Shown here: positions 25,268 to 34,525 of the stretch, in pieces
How positions within the stretch are numbered: the first letter of the stretch is position 1
How the letters are laid out: each line of letters starts with the position of its first letter
Source: UBA5314 sp040217815
Lineage (GTDB): Bacteria > Bacillota > Syntrophomonadia > Syntrophomonadales > Syntrophomonadaceae
Assembly: GCA_040217815.1 (NCBI GenBank)
Contig: JBEHWI010000003.1
Coordinates: 87,835-151,834, forward strand
Length of the DNA stretch: 64,000 bases
Direction of reading: 5' to 3'
The notes under the pieces: model-generated
Seen by the model: the letters and a program-made list of their open reading frames with translations, nothing else
What the model was told of the DNA's origin: nothing
Databases searched by the model: none
Translations under genes and position numbers: made by a program

Positions 25268-25945
25268 ATGAAAAAAACCCTATTGGTTTTTGTGACTGCT
25301 GTAATGATGTTAAGCCTGCTGGCTGGTTGCTCAGGAACATCTACGGTATCACAACAACCCAAACAAGAGAATTCAGCTAAATCCGAAACAACGGAATCTC
25401 TTAATAAGAGCTACGAAATCTATACAAATTTTAAAGAGTATGTACCATTTACCGGGCTATCGGTTGGTATGAAATTAGAGGAAGTTCAAAAAATTCTCAG
25501 CGATGGTGGACTGGTAGCTTCATCAGAACTTTCAAGTGTCGGTAAAGATGGAGATAGAGTGTGTACATATACATCTGACAAGGCAAATCCTAAGGCCTCA
25601 ATAAGAATCCAGGTAAATAAAGAAAATATTCTAATCAGCAGGGGATTTGGCGGTATAGTACCTACGGGAACAGAAACCGGGTTTAAACCGACTAAAGCTG
25701 ATTATAAAAGCGTTGCTGACAAAATAACTGCCGGGTCTTTGAAAACCGTTACCGATGTGGAGGCAATATTTGGCAAGTCCTTCCTGTCAGAAGAAAAATA
25801 TGATAGAACACCTTCTGCAGACGGCAAGAAAAAGATAATTCGCGATTATAGATGGTATGGGTCTGATTGCTGGGTACAGGTTATGACCGATGAAACCGGA
25901 GTATTTACCAGTTATAAGATAGGAGCAGTAGGTTTGAAAGACTGA
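25268..25945 (+). CDS. Lipoprotein of unknown function
   Basis: This 225-aa protein has a lipoprotein signal peptide (MKKTLLVFVTAVMMLSLLAG, then the lipobox Cys21) and a Ser/Thr/Gln-rich linker (about 22-50). Two segments follow that resemble the small BLIP/SmpA-type fold: GLSVGMKLEEVQKIL (about 65-79) and ITAGSLKTVTDVEAIFGK (about 155-172). No catalytic motif is visible. A strong AGGAGGA precedes the ATG. A terminator follows, so it is a single-gene unit. Outer-leaflet cytoplasmic-membrane anchoring is expected. Confidence 0.75.
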   Translation: MKKTLLVFVTAVMMLSLLAGCSGTSTVSQQPKQENSAKSETTESLNKSYEIYTNFKEYVPFTGLSVGMKLEEVQKILSDGGLVASSELSSVGKDGDRVCTYTSDKANPKASIRIQVNKENILISRGFGGIVPTGTETGFKPTKADYKSVADKITAGSLKTVTDVEAIFGKSFLSEEKYDRTPSADGKKKIIRDYRWYGSDCWVQVMTDETGVFTSYKIGAVGLKD

Positions 25946-25977
25946 TATTCATTTTAGCAGTTTGGCTTATGTAAATG

Positions 25978-26039
25978 AAAACTCCGAATTTGATGCAGAT
26001 CTAAGATCATTTTATAGCTGCACATATTCGGAGTTTTTA
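25978..26039 (+). terminator. Terminator after the 25.3-kb lipoprotein gene
   Basis: AAAACTCCGAAT and ATTCGGAGTTTTT can pair over a long 38-nt loop, with a U-run at the end. The A-run on the other side allows function on the minus strand too, where it lies downstream of tRNA-Sec. Confidence 0.6.
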
Positions 26040-26104
26040 AGTTAATTCATTACTAATTTCCTTTAATATATCGCCATTAATCTAAACTAAAAAAACAGTC
26101 TAAT

Positions 26105-26203
26105 TGGCGGAAGCGTGTGGGAATCGAACCCACCCACCGCAGGATCACTACGGCGCAAACTGGATTTGAAGTCCAGGCGACCCACCAGGACCGATCCGCT
26201 TCC
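26105..26203 (-). tRNA. selC: tRNA-Sec (anticodon UCA), CCA encoded
   Basis: This is a 99-nt tRNA with the long extra arm of tRNA-Sec. The acceptor stem is GGAAGCGG with a long complementary 3' side (CGCTTCC), discriminator G and CCA. The anticodon arm CTGGA-CTTCAAA-TCCAG gives UCA, which reads UGA. The long variable arm follows (starting TTTGCGCCG), then a TTCGATT T-loop. It lies on the same strand as, and downstream of, selB/selA, separated by a lipoprotein gene on the opposite strand. Confidence 0.95.
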
Positions 26204-26396
26204 ATGTTGTAGTTCATTCAAATCCTTTAACTTATTTTAACCAGAAGGGATTCGCCTAACCAACTCATTGTTTATATTTTAAGTCCATTAGATATGATAC
26301 CATATTATATCATTGAATAATTAGCTCTTTTTTGCTGGAAATAATGGTTCTAAAATGTAATGGTATAATTAATTTTATTCAAGGAGGGTTAGACTT

Positions 26397-27059
26397 GTGA
26401 GGATCAAACATGTATTGTGCTTAGTTTTGGTGCTTGTTATGTGTTGTTCCGGTTGCGATTGGGGTTTTAACCTAGATAACCTTGCTAAAAAGAACGGCGA
26501 TTCTGAGAAGAAGGACTCCCCGGCATCATCTGCCTCTGTTGAGTCGGACTGGGTTTTTAAAGTTGATCAAACCATGAAATACCACGCTCACGATACGGAT
26601 TATATAATCACACTTAAGATCAACGCGGTAAAAGAGTTGGGAACCAAAGCCCTGGGTAGGTACAATGGCACCATCTATTATAAATTGGAGCATGTACTGC
26701 CACCTGAGGATGTTTCCGGTTATAACTACTCCGAGTGCCCCGAACAGGCTATCACCTTTGAACTGGTTCCCTACAACCAAAAGGATTATGAAACGTTTGG
26801 CCAGAAGGTTAAACCCGATGCGGTGGCGCCCTTGGGGAATTTTGAAAGCATGTGTTTACAGAAGCAGATACTGAACGGGCGTTGGAAATATCACATCGCC
26901 GGGGAATCAGGCGCCATTGACAAAGATGTTGCCAACAGTGTAAAAATGGACCTGCGGATAGGAGTTGCCGGGGGAATTGTTATGGTGGATGTTATAATGC
27001 CCGGAGATTCGGTGCCGGGTTTCCAGGGTGCAATAGTCCCACGACCTATTAAGAAATAA
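26397..27059 (+). CDS. Lipoprotein of unknown function
   Basis: This 220-aa protein starts at GTG after AAGGAGGGTTAG. It has a lipoprotein signal peptide (MRIKHVLCLVLVLVMCCSG, lipobox Cys near 20) and a charged linker (about 30-55). The rest looks like a secreted beta-rich domain with no motif I can name (DYIITLKINAVKELG, LGRYNGTIYYKLE, DLRIGVAGGIVMVDV). It sits on the plus strand between tRNA-Sec and selB, which are on the minus strand, so it splits the Sec genes without sharing a transcript. Confidence 0.75.
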   Translation: MRIKHVLCLVLVLVMCCSGCDWGFNLDNLAKKNGDSEKKDSPASSASVESDWVFKVDQTMKYHAHDTDYIITLKINAVKELGTKALGRYNGTIYYKLEHVLPPEDVSGYNYSECPEQAITFELVPYNQKDYETFGQKVKPDAVAPLGNFESMCLQKQILNGRWKYHIAGESGAIDKDVANSVKMDLRIGVAGGIVMVDVIMPGDSVPGFQGAIVPRPIKK

Positions 27060-27071
27060 CCTGGTTACAAA

Positions 27072-27106
27072 ACGAGGCCTGCTTGAAAAAGTTCATCGGG
27101 CCTCGT
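27072..27106. terminator. Convergent terminator between the lipoprotein and selB
   Basis: ACGAGGCC and GGCCTCGT form a stable stem with a 19-nt loop. Moderately U-rich sequence follows on the plus side (ATTGATCTTTTG). It can end both the plus-strand lipoprotein gene and the minus-strand selB unit. Confidence 0.55.
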
Positions 27107-27126
27107 ATTGATCTTTTGTTTCTGTA

Positions 27127-29025
27127 TTATGACTTTATGCGTATATCTCCAACCCTCCTGGTAAAGCGTATCTTGTCATAGTATTCGATTAAGGGGAGGG
27201 CGTATTTACGGGTAGTGTTGAGTAAATCGCGGGCAGTTGCCAGACTGAGCTCTTTTTCCCCGGCAAAATAATCGCTCAATATTTCCTTCCCGTGCTCAAT
27301 CGCCTGGGGAGTAAAATATATATCCTGGTTTATTTTAAGCAGCTGTCCACCATTTAACAGATAATTTACTATTTCATTGAATTCGGCTTCATTTATCTGC
27401 AGCTGCTGCTTGATTTCATCCAGGGCGGGAGGAGCAAAGGAGTTTTTATTCATAATTCCCATAAACTGCTCGATCACGCCCATCTGCCCCTCGTTGGGTT
27501 GAGCTTCGAAGCCTCCCAGCATGAGCTGGTTGTTCCTGCTCTTGATGGCCCCGGTCTCTTCCCAATACTTGAGCATCCGGTTAAAGGCTTTACCGTCCAG
27601 CTTGGAAAACCAGCGGCTGCGCATATCTTCTTTAGGGTAGCCCGGCCGCAGCGGATATTTTTGGTGATAAGCCTCCAGGGTGGTGGTTATCCTGTTCTTT
27701 ATGTCATCCATGGCCAGGGTGCTTATAAAGCCGGCCTCTTTTATTTCAAATACCTTGTCATCATCAACCAGCTGCATCAGTTCGTCTTTAACTCGTTCCC
27801 GGTCGGCCGCACATTTCTTGCTCAACTCGTCCAAACTCAGGATCAGCGCCGAACTGTTCTCCAATTCATGAATGAGAAGGTCATATAAAGTGCCTTCCTC
27901 TTTGACCACCAAATCTTCCAATACGTCCTCCCGAAAGCGCTTCTGTTTTGGGGCCTGGGGATCTATAATAGTTCCCCCGCCTATAGTAGTAACCGGAGAA
28001 TAATACCTGACTACAAAGCGATCCCCTTTGTGGGCGACCACCGGTTTTTCCATCACTATTTGCGCGTAGGCCTCTTCTCCGGGGATAAGCTCATCCCTAT
28101 CTAACAGCACAATCCTGCCCATTGCTTCATCGGTCCCCAAATGAAAGCGCACCCGGTTCCAGTTTTTTAAGGTCCGGGGGCTGGAGTGCAGCAGCCGCAG
28201 CCGGGTGTCGACCCGGTAGCTGGGCTGTAAAAACCCGGAACTGGCTATCCAATAACCCCGCTTTATTTCTGACAGGTCCAAACCCTGGAGGTTGACGGCC
28301 ACCCGTTGGCCGGCCAGAGCCTCGGGCACTTTTTCATTGTGGACCTGGAGATTTCTAATCCGGACGGGTTTTTGCACCGGCATCAGCTCCAGGCTGTCGC
28401 CAACATTTAACCGGCCCGACCACAGGGTGCCGGTCACCACGGTGCCAAAACCGGACATTGTGAAAACCCGGTCAATAGGCATACGAGCCTGTCCCAGGGC
28501 GGGCTTTTCCTTGACTTGTTCAGCCATCCGGCTTATTTCCTCAACCAGCTCCGGAAGCCCGGTTCCATTAGTGGCCGATACGAATAATACCGGGGCATCT
28601 TTCAGAACGCTCTTTTTAAGGTATTCTTTAATGTCGTCTTCAACCAGGAGCAGCCATTCTTCGTCTACCAGGTCCATTTTACTGATGACCACGATTCCCT
28701 GTTCTATCCCTAAAAGTTCTATAATATCCAGATGTTCGCGGGTCTGAGGCATTACCCCTTCGTCAGCGGCTATGACCAGCAAAACCATGTCAATCCCGAA
28801 GGCGCCGGCCAGCATATGCCTGATGAATCGCTCGTGCCCCGGAACATCGACAATAGCAGCCCGCTGACCGCTGGGCAGGGTAAAAGGGGCAAAGCCCAGT
28901 TCAATGGAAATGCCCCTCTGTTTCTCTTCTTTTAATCGATCGGTGTCAATGTTGGTCAAGCCCTTTACCAGGGTGGTTTTTCCATGGTCTATATGTCCGG
29001 CTGTTCCAATCACCAAAGGCTTCAT
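27127..29025 (-). CDS. selB: Selenocysteine-specific elongation factor SelB
   Basis: SelB is a GTPase that carries Sec-tRNA to UGA codons by binding the SECIS hairpin. The start is ATG 29025 (MKPLVIGTAGHIDHGKTTLV); the upstream in-frame start at 29043 is less likely. The G domain shows GHIDHGKTT, the DVPGHERFI G3 motif and ISKMD (G4). The EF-Tu-like beta domains follow, and the last ~230 residues form winged-helix repeats (for example PGYPKEDMRSRWF) that bind RNA. It is 632 aa. It follows selA with a 21-bp gap in the usual selA-selB order. Confidence 0.96.
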   Translation of the reverse strand: MKPLVIGTAGHIDHGKTTLVKGLTNIDTDRLKEEKQRGISIELGFAPFTLPSGQRAAIVDVPGHERFIRHMLAGAFGIDMVLLVIAADEGVMPQTREHLDIIELLGIEQGIVVISKMDLVDEEWLLLVEDDIKEYLKKSVLKDAPVLFVSATNGTGLPELVEEISRMAEQVKEKPALGQARMPIDRVFTMSGFGTVVTGTLWSGRLNVGDSLELMPVQKPVRIRNLQVHNEKVPEALAGQRVAVNLQGLDLSEIKRGYWIASSGFLQPSYRVDTRLRLLHSSPRTLKNWNRVRFHLGTDEAMGRIVLLDRDELIPGEEAYAQIVMEKPVVAHKGDRFVVRYYSPVTTIGGGTIIDPQAPKQKRFREDVLEDLVVKEEGTLYDLLIHELENSSALILSLDELSKKCAADRERVKDELMQLVDDDKVFEIKEAGFISTLAMDDIKNRITTTLEAYHQKYPLRPGYPKEDMRSRWFSKLDGKAFNRMLKYWEETGAIKSRNNQLMLGGFEAQPNEGQMGVIEQFMGIMNKNSFAPPALDEIKQQLQINEAEFNEIVNYLLNGGQLLKINQDIYFTPQAIEHGKEILSDYFAGEKELSLATARDLLNTTRKYALPLIEYYDKIRFTRRVGDIRIKS

Positions 29026-29046
29026 GGCTGGTCTCCTTATCACGCA

Positions 29047-30450
29047 TCATTGCCGGTTCATCGCCTGGGCGAACAAACCAGGTAATAATTTTATCTCATC
29101 TTCAAAGATGGTTCGTGCGCTGATAATGATCCGGTCGTCCTGTTTACGAACCAGCATGGCCGGGTCACCCAGGCGCAGATTTTTGGCTGCTGTTTCTACT
29201 GAAGTACTAGAAAATTCTATCTGCACTCCGTATCCGGGCATCTCATAAGTAGGGTAAGCCCCACCCCCGATAGTGTCAAAAACCTTACATAGTTCTATTT
29301 CGGCGATTCGGACATCTCCTTTAAATGCTCTGCGCAATCCTTTTAATATCCGCCTTGCCTTGCCTTGCAGTTCTTCAGGGGACCGGCTCAACATGTTTAT
29401 AACCGGCAGATTTTGGGATGGCTGTCCGCTGTGGTATTCCAATAAGGTCATTTCCAGAGCCGCCAGGGTCAGCTTGTCTATCCGAAGGGCACGCAGCAGC
29501 TGATTCTTTTTCATGGCATCAATATACTGCTTTTTACCAACCAGGATACCCGCCTGCGAACCACCCAGCAATTTGTCTCCGCTGAAGCATACTATATCTG
29601 CCCCGCTGGCTACACACTCTGGCACATTGGGCTCTTCGAGCAAACCCCATTCACCTAGATTAAGCAGGCAGCCGCTGCCCAGGTCCTGCATGACCGGAAC
29701 ATTATATTTTTTTCCCAATTGGACAAGTTCCTTTAAGCCAACCTCGCGTACGAAACCCATCACCTTGTAATTGGATGTATGGGCTGTAAACAGCATGGCG
29801 GTGTTTTCATTGATCGCTTTCTCAAAATCAGCAGGGTAGGTTCGATTGGTGGTTCCCACTTCGACCAAAAAGGCGCCTGATTGCTTCATTACTTCCGGTA
29901 TGCGGAAGGCCCCACCTATTTCGATCAATTGACCGCGGGATACTATCACTTCTTTTCCCCGGGCAAAGGTTGTCAGTCCTAATAATACGGCGGCCGCGTT
30001 GTTGTTTACCACCAGGGCGGCCTCGGCTCCGGTCAAACTTACCAGGAGATCCTCCACGTGCTGGTAGCGCGAGCCCCGTTCCCCTTTTTCCAGGTCTAAC
30101 TCCAGGTTGCTGTAGTATCTGCCCATCTCGGCAACATGAACAGCCGCCCTTTCACTGAGCGGCGCCCTTCCCAGGTTGGTATGCAGGACGACTCCGGTGC
30201 CGTTGACCACCCTTTTCATCTTTCCGCAGTTGGATTTCCTCGCCTCATCTTCCACTCGGGACAATATCAGCTCTGTAGCCTGGTCCCGGTCTATATCAAT
30301 CTGGCTTTTTCTTATTTCATCACGCAGCTGTCCAGCTGCCTGCCGGGCTATAGTTAAAATATACTCGCGGTTGTATCTTTCAACCAGTTGTTGTACCCGG
30401 GGCTGTTTTATTACTTCATCTATGGGAGGAATATTTTTTAGACTGCTCAC
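29047..30450 (-). CDS. selA: L-seryl-tRNA(Sec) selenium transferase
   Basis: This PLP enzyme converts Ser-tRNA(Sec) to Sec-tRNA(Sec) using selenophosphate from SelD. Motifs are the N-terminal PPIDEVIKQPRVQQLVERY and INTNLGRAPLS-like VVLHTNLGRAPLSE (about 88-101). The PLP Lys lies in CFSGDKLLGGSQAGILVGKK (about 289-308). It is 467 aa, normal for SelA. The start is GTG and overlaps the stop of the upstream ykvI-like gene (GTGA), so the two are translationally coupled. It pairs with selB directly downstream. Confidence 0.96.
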   Translation of the reverse strand: MSSLKNIPPIDEVIKQPRVQQLVERYNREYILTIARQAAGQLRDEIRKSQIDIDRDQATELILSRVEDEARKSNCGKMKRVVNGTGVVLHTNLGRAPLSERAAVHVAEMGRYYSNLELDLEKGERGSRYQHVEDLLVSLTGAEAALVVNNNAAAVLLGLTTFARGKEVIVSRGQLIEIGGAFRIPEVMKQSGAFLVEVGTTNRTYPADFEKAINENTAMLFTAHTSNYKVMGFVREVGLKELVQLGKKYNVPVMQDLGSGCLLNLGEWGLLEEPNVPECVASGADIVCFSGDKLLGGSQAGILVGKKQYIDAMKKNQLLRALRIDKLTLAALEMTLLEYHSGQPSQNLPVINMLSRSPEELQGKARRILKGLRRAFKGDVRIAEIELCKVFDTIGGGAYPTYEMPGYGVQIEFSSTSVETAAKNLRLGDPAMLVRKQDDRIIISARTIFEDEIKLLPGLFAQAMNRQ

Positions 30451-31523
30451 TTTTTACCTCCTTGCCCGACAATTTGCTTCATTACATTATAATACAAGTC
30501 CCTTCCCATGTCTTTTACTGCCCCCAACCACAGGGCGCCCAAAATAAGTACTCCGAGCAAGCCAAACAAGGGATAGATGTAACCCACCAACTGGGAGAAG
30601 CTCTTCATAGATAAAGGCAGGGCCATAGTCATGCTAAGTATTAGACAAAAACGGTAGTTTAATCCCGTGAAGGCCGTAAACCGCTGGGCAAAGCCATAGG
30701 TATTGGCAATAGCTGTAGTGATTATGCCCATCCATAATACCAGAGTATACACGTGTTTAGCCGTAATCGACACCTGTCCGGCTACGTACAGCATGGGAAC
30801 TTCATAGTGCAAAACAACCGGCAGATGTTTTCTGAGGGCCAGGTAGGTTAAAAGCACCAGCATACCCAATATAACCCCTCCCCACCAGGCTCCTTTAATG
30901 GAATCTAACCGGCTCGCGATAGACTGATATTCGGTCAAAACCACCATCGCCAGCGAAAAATTGTAGGCAACATATAGCACGCAGGCAACCAACCAATAAC
31001 GTGACTCGGGATATACATAATTCAAAACCGCACTGTTGACATCAGGGGATGCCGGTCCAAACGCCACCCAACCGGCTACCCCAAGCAGCAAAATTATTTT
31101 TAGAGGAACCAGAATATTGTATGAAAAAACCAGGCCCCGTTTACCCCACAGAAGAAAAGCCGCTACCACCAGGTAGGCTGCGATTATTCCTAAATTCTTG
31201 GGCAGATACAAATGTTCATAAAAGACGGCGCCGCTGGCTGAAAACATAGTAGAGATACCCAGGAACAAAAATACACCCAAACCCGCATCGACTATCAGAC
31301 TCATTCTGGGCCCCATAATGGTCGAAAACAAGGCTTGATAACGTGAAGTCTTTAAGTAGTGGGCCCGGTGCATGAGCAGGGCACCGCTCATCCCGAACAA
31401 AAGGGTTGCTGCTAGAGCCCCCCACAGCCCGCCATCACCGTAGGAGACAAAGAACTGCACCACCTCCTGGCCTGAAGCAAATCCTGCCCCAATTACCGCA
31501 CCCAGATAAGCAAAAATAACCAT
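30447..31523 (-). CDS. YkvI-family membrane protein (putative transporter)
   Basis: This 358-aa integral membrane protein has about ten hydrophobic segments. The N-terminus IFAYLGAVIGAGFASGQEVV has the unwound-helix GAGFASGQE motif of the LeuT-fold YkvI group, a family of uncharacterised secondary transporters. The frame cannot be extended upstream because of a stop eight codons before the ATG. Its TGA overlaps the selA start codon. Whether it moves a selenium compound or only happens to be coupled is unknown. Confidence 0.8.
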   Translation of the reverse strand: MVIFAYLGAVIGAGFASGQEVVQFFVSYGDGGLWGALAATLLFGMSGALLMHRAHYLKTSRYQALFSTIMGPRMSLIVDAGLGVFLFLGISTMFSASGAVFYEHLYLPKNLGIIAAYLVVAAFLLWGKRGLVFSYNILVPLKIILLLGVAGWVAFGPASPDVNSAVLNYVYPESRYWLVACVLYVAYNFSLAMVVLTEYQSIASRLDSIKGAWWGGVILGMLVLLTYLALRKHLPVVLHYEVPMLYVAGQVSITAKHVYTLVLWMGIITTAIANTYGFAQRFTAFTGLNYRFCLILSMTMALPLSMKSFSQLVGYIYPLFGLLGVLILGALWLGAVKDMGRDLYYNVMKQIVGQGGKK

Positions 31524-31667
31524 TAACCGTGTTTTTATTTTTTCTTACCCCCAGTCATGGCACCCGGTTGTTAGTCATAAATATTACTGGGGCCGGTCTT
31601 TTACAGCATAAAAATATTTCCAGAGGCAAGAATATTATGAAGATATAGCTAAGGAGGGTATTTTGAG

Positions 31668-32276
31668 TTGTTGAGCAAAATAGCCAACAAAAACGCTCAG
31701 GCGTCATTCCATTATGAAGACCCTGGTTCTTTGAGCAAACTTCAATCCAGTGTCTGCTCACTTTTTACTTCTATAAACTCTGATTATTCCCGCCCCCTGG
31801 TTATTTTAAATATTGGCACCGACCGCGCTACCGGCGACTGTTTGGGCCCGCTGGTTGGAACCCGCCTGCACGGCTTATCATCGCGCATGGAAATATATGG
31901 CAGCCTTGAACACCCGGTTCATGCTACCAATCTGGAAGAAATTTTGGAAGGTATAAACAAACGGCGGGATAGACCTATTATTGGCGCTGTAGACGCTTGT
32001 TTGGGAAACACGGATCGGATTGGGTATATTAACGTACGAGCGGGCAGTTTGAAACCTGGTACCGCATTAAAGAAGAGTTTGCCTGAAGTCGGCGATTTTC
32101 ACATTTCCGGAGTGGTTAATGTAGGAGGCTTTTTTGAACACCTGGTCTTGCAGAACACCCGTTTGTATATTGTGTATAAGATGGCCGATTTAATCGCCAA
32201 AGGTTTATACCTAGCGTTCAGCCAGCTGAGCCGCTATTCGGGAATAGACCGGCCTGTTAACATGAAGCTTGACTAA
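31668..32276 (+). CDS. yyaC: Spore protein YyaC (DUF1256, germination-protease-like)
   Basis: This 202-aa protein has the YyaC core: NIGTDRATGDCLGPLVGTRL (about 46-65), GAVDACLGNTDRIGYI and FHISGVVNVGGFFEHLVLQN. The family is related in fold to the spore germination protease GPR and is found in endospore formers near the noc/parAB region, as here. It starts at TTG with AAGGAGGG upstream. It converges on, and overlaps by 20 bp, the phosphoribosyltransferase gene. Its activity has not been settled. Confidence 0.85.
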   Translation: MLSKIANKNAQASFHYEDPGSLSKLQSSVCSLFTSINSDYSRPLVILNIGTDRATGDCLGPLVGTRLHGLSSRMEIYGSLEHPVHATNLEEILEGINKRRDRPIIGAVDACLGNTDRIGYINVRAGSLKPGTALKKSLPEVGDFHISGVVNVGGFFEHLVLQNTRLYIVYKMADLIAKGLYLAFSQLSRYSGIDRPVNMKLD

Positions 32277-32910
32277 TTCTGGTTAGGGATTCGATAACCT
32301 CACTGTCTTCAACCCCTGCGAAATCATGATAAAACTGACCCACTGCATAGAACGCCGGGGGAATTTCCAAACATATGATCTCATCGACAATTTTAGAAAG
32401 GCTGGCGAAAGCGCTGCTGGAACAAACCGGAACCGCTATAAAGACCTGTCTGGCTTTCATTCTTCGCAGATAACTGACTGCCCCTTTGATTGTAAACCCT
32501 GAAGCTATGCCATCATCGACCAGCAGAATCCGCCGGTCTTTTGGAGCGGTAGGCTGATGATAATTGCGAAATTTTTTAAGACGCAAATTGATTTCATTCT
32601 TAATGCTTTCCGCAAGTTTCATTATTTCATCATGATCCCTGGCAACAAGCTCCTTATCAATGCCCTCGTGCAAAAGGATCTCCCCATCCGGTGTAACCGC
32701 CCCAATAGCGTATTCCGGCAGGCAGGGATCATCAAACTTTTTTACCATTACCACATCTAGTGGCTTTCCAAAACTGGCCGCCACTTCTTCACCGACGACG
32801 ACTCCTCCTCGGGGGACCGCCATGACCAGGTCAAATTCTATCCCTTTAGATTTCAGTGCCTGCGCCAATACACGCCCCGCCTGTCTACGATTTTGGAACA
32901 AATTGATCAC
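32257..32910 (-). CDS. Phosphoribosyltransferase-family protein
   Basis: This 217-aa protein has the PRPP-binding motif RRILLVDDGIASGFTIKGAV (about 125-144), preceded by AVPRGGVVVGEEVA. This marks a type I phosphoribosyltransferase domain of the group related to the Rv0571c/predicted dual-domain enzymes. The nucleobase or other acceptor is unknown. The first ~15 residues (NLFQNRRQAGRVLAQALK) are a typical start for this group. It is convergent with yyaC, and the genes share 20 bp at their 3' ends. Confidence 0.8.
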   Translation of the reverse strand: MINLFQNRRQAGRVLAQALKSKGIEFDLVMAVPRGGVVVGEEVAASFGKPLDVVMVKKFDDPCLPEYAIGAVTPDGEILLHEGIDKELVARDHDEIMKLAESIKNEINLRLKKFRNYHQPTAPKDRRILLVDDGIASGFTIKGAVSYLRRMKARQVFIAVPVCSSSAFASLSKIVDEIICLEIPPAFYAVGQFYHDFAGVEDSEVIESLTRISQASC

Positions 32911-33000
32911 CTCAACAATTCCTGCTTAAAATCATTTCGCTTTTTGGAAACTTGTATTTGGCAAATGCTGAACTACCCATGGGAAGTGAGCGAATTTTTT

Positions 33001-33447
33001 TTATTCCGGCCCTTCGGAAGATTTCTTTAAGGGTCGCGAATGTTTGGAATTGTCCTTCATACTATCAGTTTTGTCGCTTAATAATATATCGGAAGAATTT
33101 TTATTATAATTCATCTTGCTAGCTCCATGCAGAGTTCCTCCTTCTTCAATACTGAGAACACTGCACGTTATATCCCCCATCATCAATCCCGTCTCCGTAA
33201 TCAGACAGCGCTGACCGACGATAAGAACGCCTTCTACCTTGCCAGCCAGCATTGCATTTTCGGCCTGAATCTCTCCTTTTACATGCCCGTTCTCTCCAAT
33301 TACGAGATCCCCTTTGATGTCCATTTTGCCGTCGACAAAACCGTCCACCCGCATCGAGCCCTGAGAAATGATGTTGCCTTTGACGGTAACTCCGTTGGCT
33401 ATTATGCTCTCTATCTGAGAAAAACTCTTATCCCTTTTCTTAAACAT
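33001..33447 (-). CDS. Bactofilin (polymer-forming cytoskeletal protein)
   Basis: This 148-aa protein has the bactofilin repeat core (about 15-105): VTVKGNIISQGSMRVDGFVD, GDLVIGENGHVKGEI and VEGVLIVGQRCLI. These are the short beta-helix turns that stack into filaments. The C-terminal ~40 residues are Ser/Lys-rich and disordered. It lies 25 bp after an M23 peptidase gene on the same strand; bactofilin next to an M23 peptidase is a common pairing in cell-shape and envelope control. Confidence 0.9.
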   Translation of the reverse strand: MFKKRDKSFSQIESIIANGVTVKGNIISQGSMRVDGFVDGKMDIKGDLVIGENGHVKGEIQAENAMLAGKVEGVLIVGQRCLITETGLMMGDITCSVLSIEEGGTLHGASKMNYNKNSSDILLSDKTDSMKDNSKHSRPLKKSSEGPE

Positions 33448-33472
33448 GTTGTGTCCTCCTTTTCAGGTTTGT

Positions 33473-34393
33473 TTAGGGTAAATATACCATCGGATCCTGG
33501 CATACTCCCCACTTGAAAACACTAAAATGCACATGGGTTCCGGTACTTCTTCCGGTGTTGCCCATCCTGGCGATAGCCTCTCCCTTCCTTACCGTTTGCC
33601 CTACTTTAACCAGGATAGCGGAGGAGTGACCATAAAGGGTAGTGAATCCCGATCCATGGTCTATCATCACCGCCATGCCGTATGCTCCGCGGGATCCGGT
33701 AAAGGTGACTTTGCCGTCCCCGGCAGCTACGATAGGCGAACCGTAACTATTGACTATATCGATTCCGTCATGGTATGTGGTGTTTTTACCTCCAAAAGGC
33801 GACTTGCGCCATCCGAAATCTGAGCTGATTTCGCCTTGGGACGGCCATTGATTGGGAACGCTCCTGAAATAGGCGGAGTTATTTGTAACCCGGGCTATGA
33901 GATCGTCAAGTTCCTGGTCTTGTTTGGCCAGATCAGTCTTAATCGCCTGAACCAGAATCAAACTGTCGGGATTATCGTAGGCCGGGTTTGACGGCAGGTC
34001 CTCGCCTCCCTGGCCACCATCTTTGGTTTTACCTGGAACACTGGATTCAGTTTTGATTCCCATCAGCCGTTTTATTTCCTCTTGCTTTTTACTGATATCC
34101 TCCTGCTGTTTCTTAATCTGGCCCATTTCCTGATTTAAAAATTCGATCGTCGTTCGCTTTTCTTCATTGTCATTGATAATACTGTTCACCTGTCTGATGT
34201 GGTTCATATTTATGGAATATGAGATCAGCACACCGATAATCAATAACGAAAAAAGGCATCCTAGCACTCCGGCAATGGTTAACTTCCTACGAGTAATACC
34301 TATCTTATGCATGTTCCCGGCATTTTCTGGTATCACCAGGAAAGTAAGGTGTTGAGCCTTGCGCCGTTTTTTTCTTGACATTCTACTTACCAA
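33473..34393 (-). CDS. M23-family cell-wall metallopeptidase
   Basis: This 306-aa membrane-anchored peptidoglycan endopeptidase has a basic N-terminus (SRKKRRKAQH) and one transmembrane helix at about 34-58. A coiled coil follows (about 60-115, rich in E/K/Q), then the catalytic M23 domain (about 185-300). Zinc-binding and active-site motifs are YHDGIDI, the FTTLYGHSS region and GTHVHFSVFKWG. The start is TTG 34393 or ATG 34381; the sequence does not decide. It is upstream of, and probably co-transcribed with, the bactofilin gene. Confidence 0.9.
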   Translation of the reverse strand: MVSRMSRKKRRKAQHLTFLVIPENAGNMHKIGITRRKLTIAGVLGCLFSLLIIGVLISYSINMNHIRQVNSIINDNEEKRTTIEFLNQEMGQIKKQQEDISKKQEEIKRLMGIKTESSVPGKTKDGGQGGEDLPSNPAYDNPDSLILVQAIKTDLAKQDQELDDLIARVTNNSAYFRSVPNQWPSQGEISSDFGWRKSPFGGKNTTYHDGIDIVNSYGSPIVAAGDGKVTFTGSRGAYGMAVMIDHGSGFTTLYGHSSAILVKVGQTVRKGEAIARMGNTGRSTGTHVHFSVFKWGVCQDPMVYLP

Positions 34394-34525
34394 CCTTGTA
34401 CTAATATTGTAGTGATTTATGAATAATCCCTGACGATATTATTCACGTTTTTGCATTCATAATAACTTTTCCTGATAATTACTTGACCATGGCCTGGGTT
34501 CTAAATAGGAGGAGGCATCAAACTG

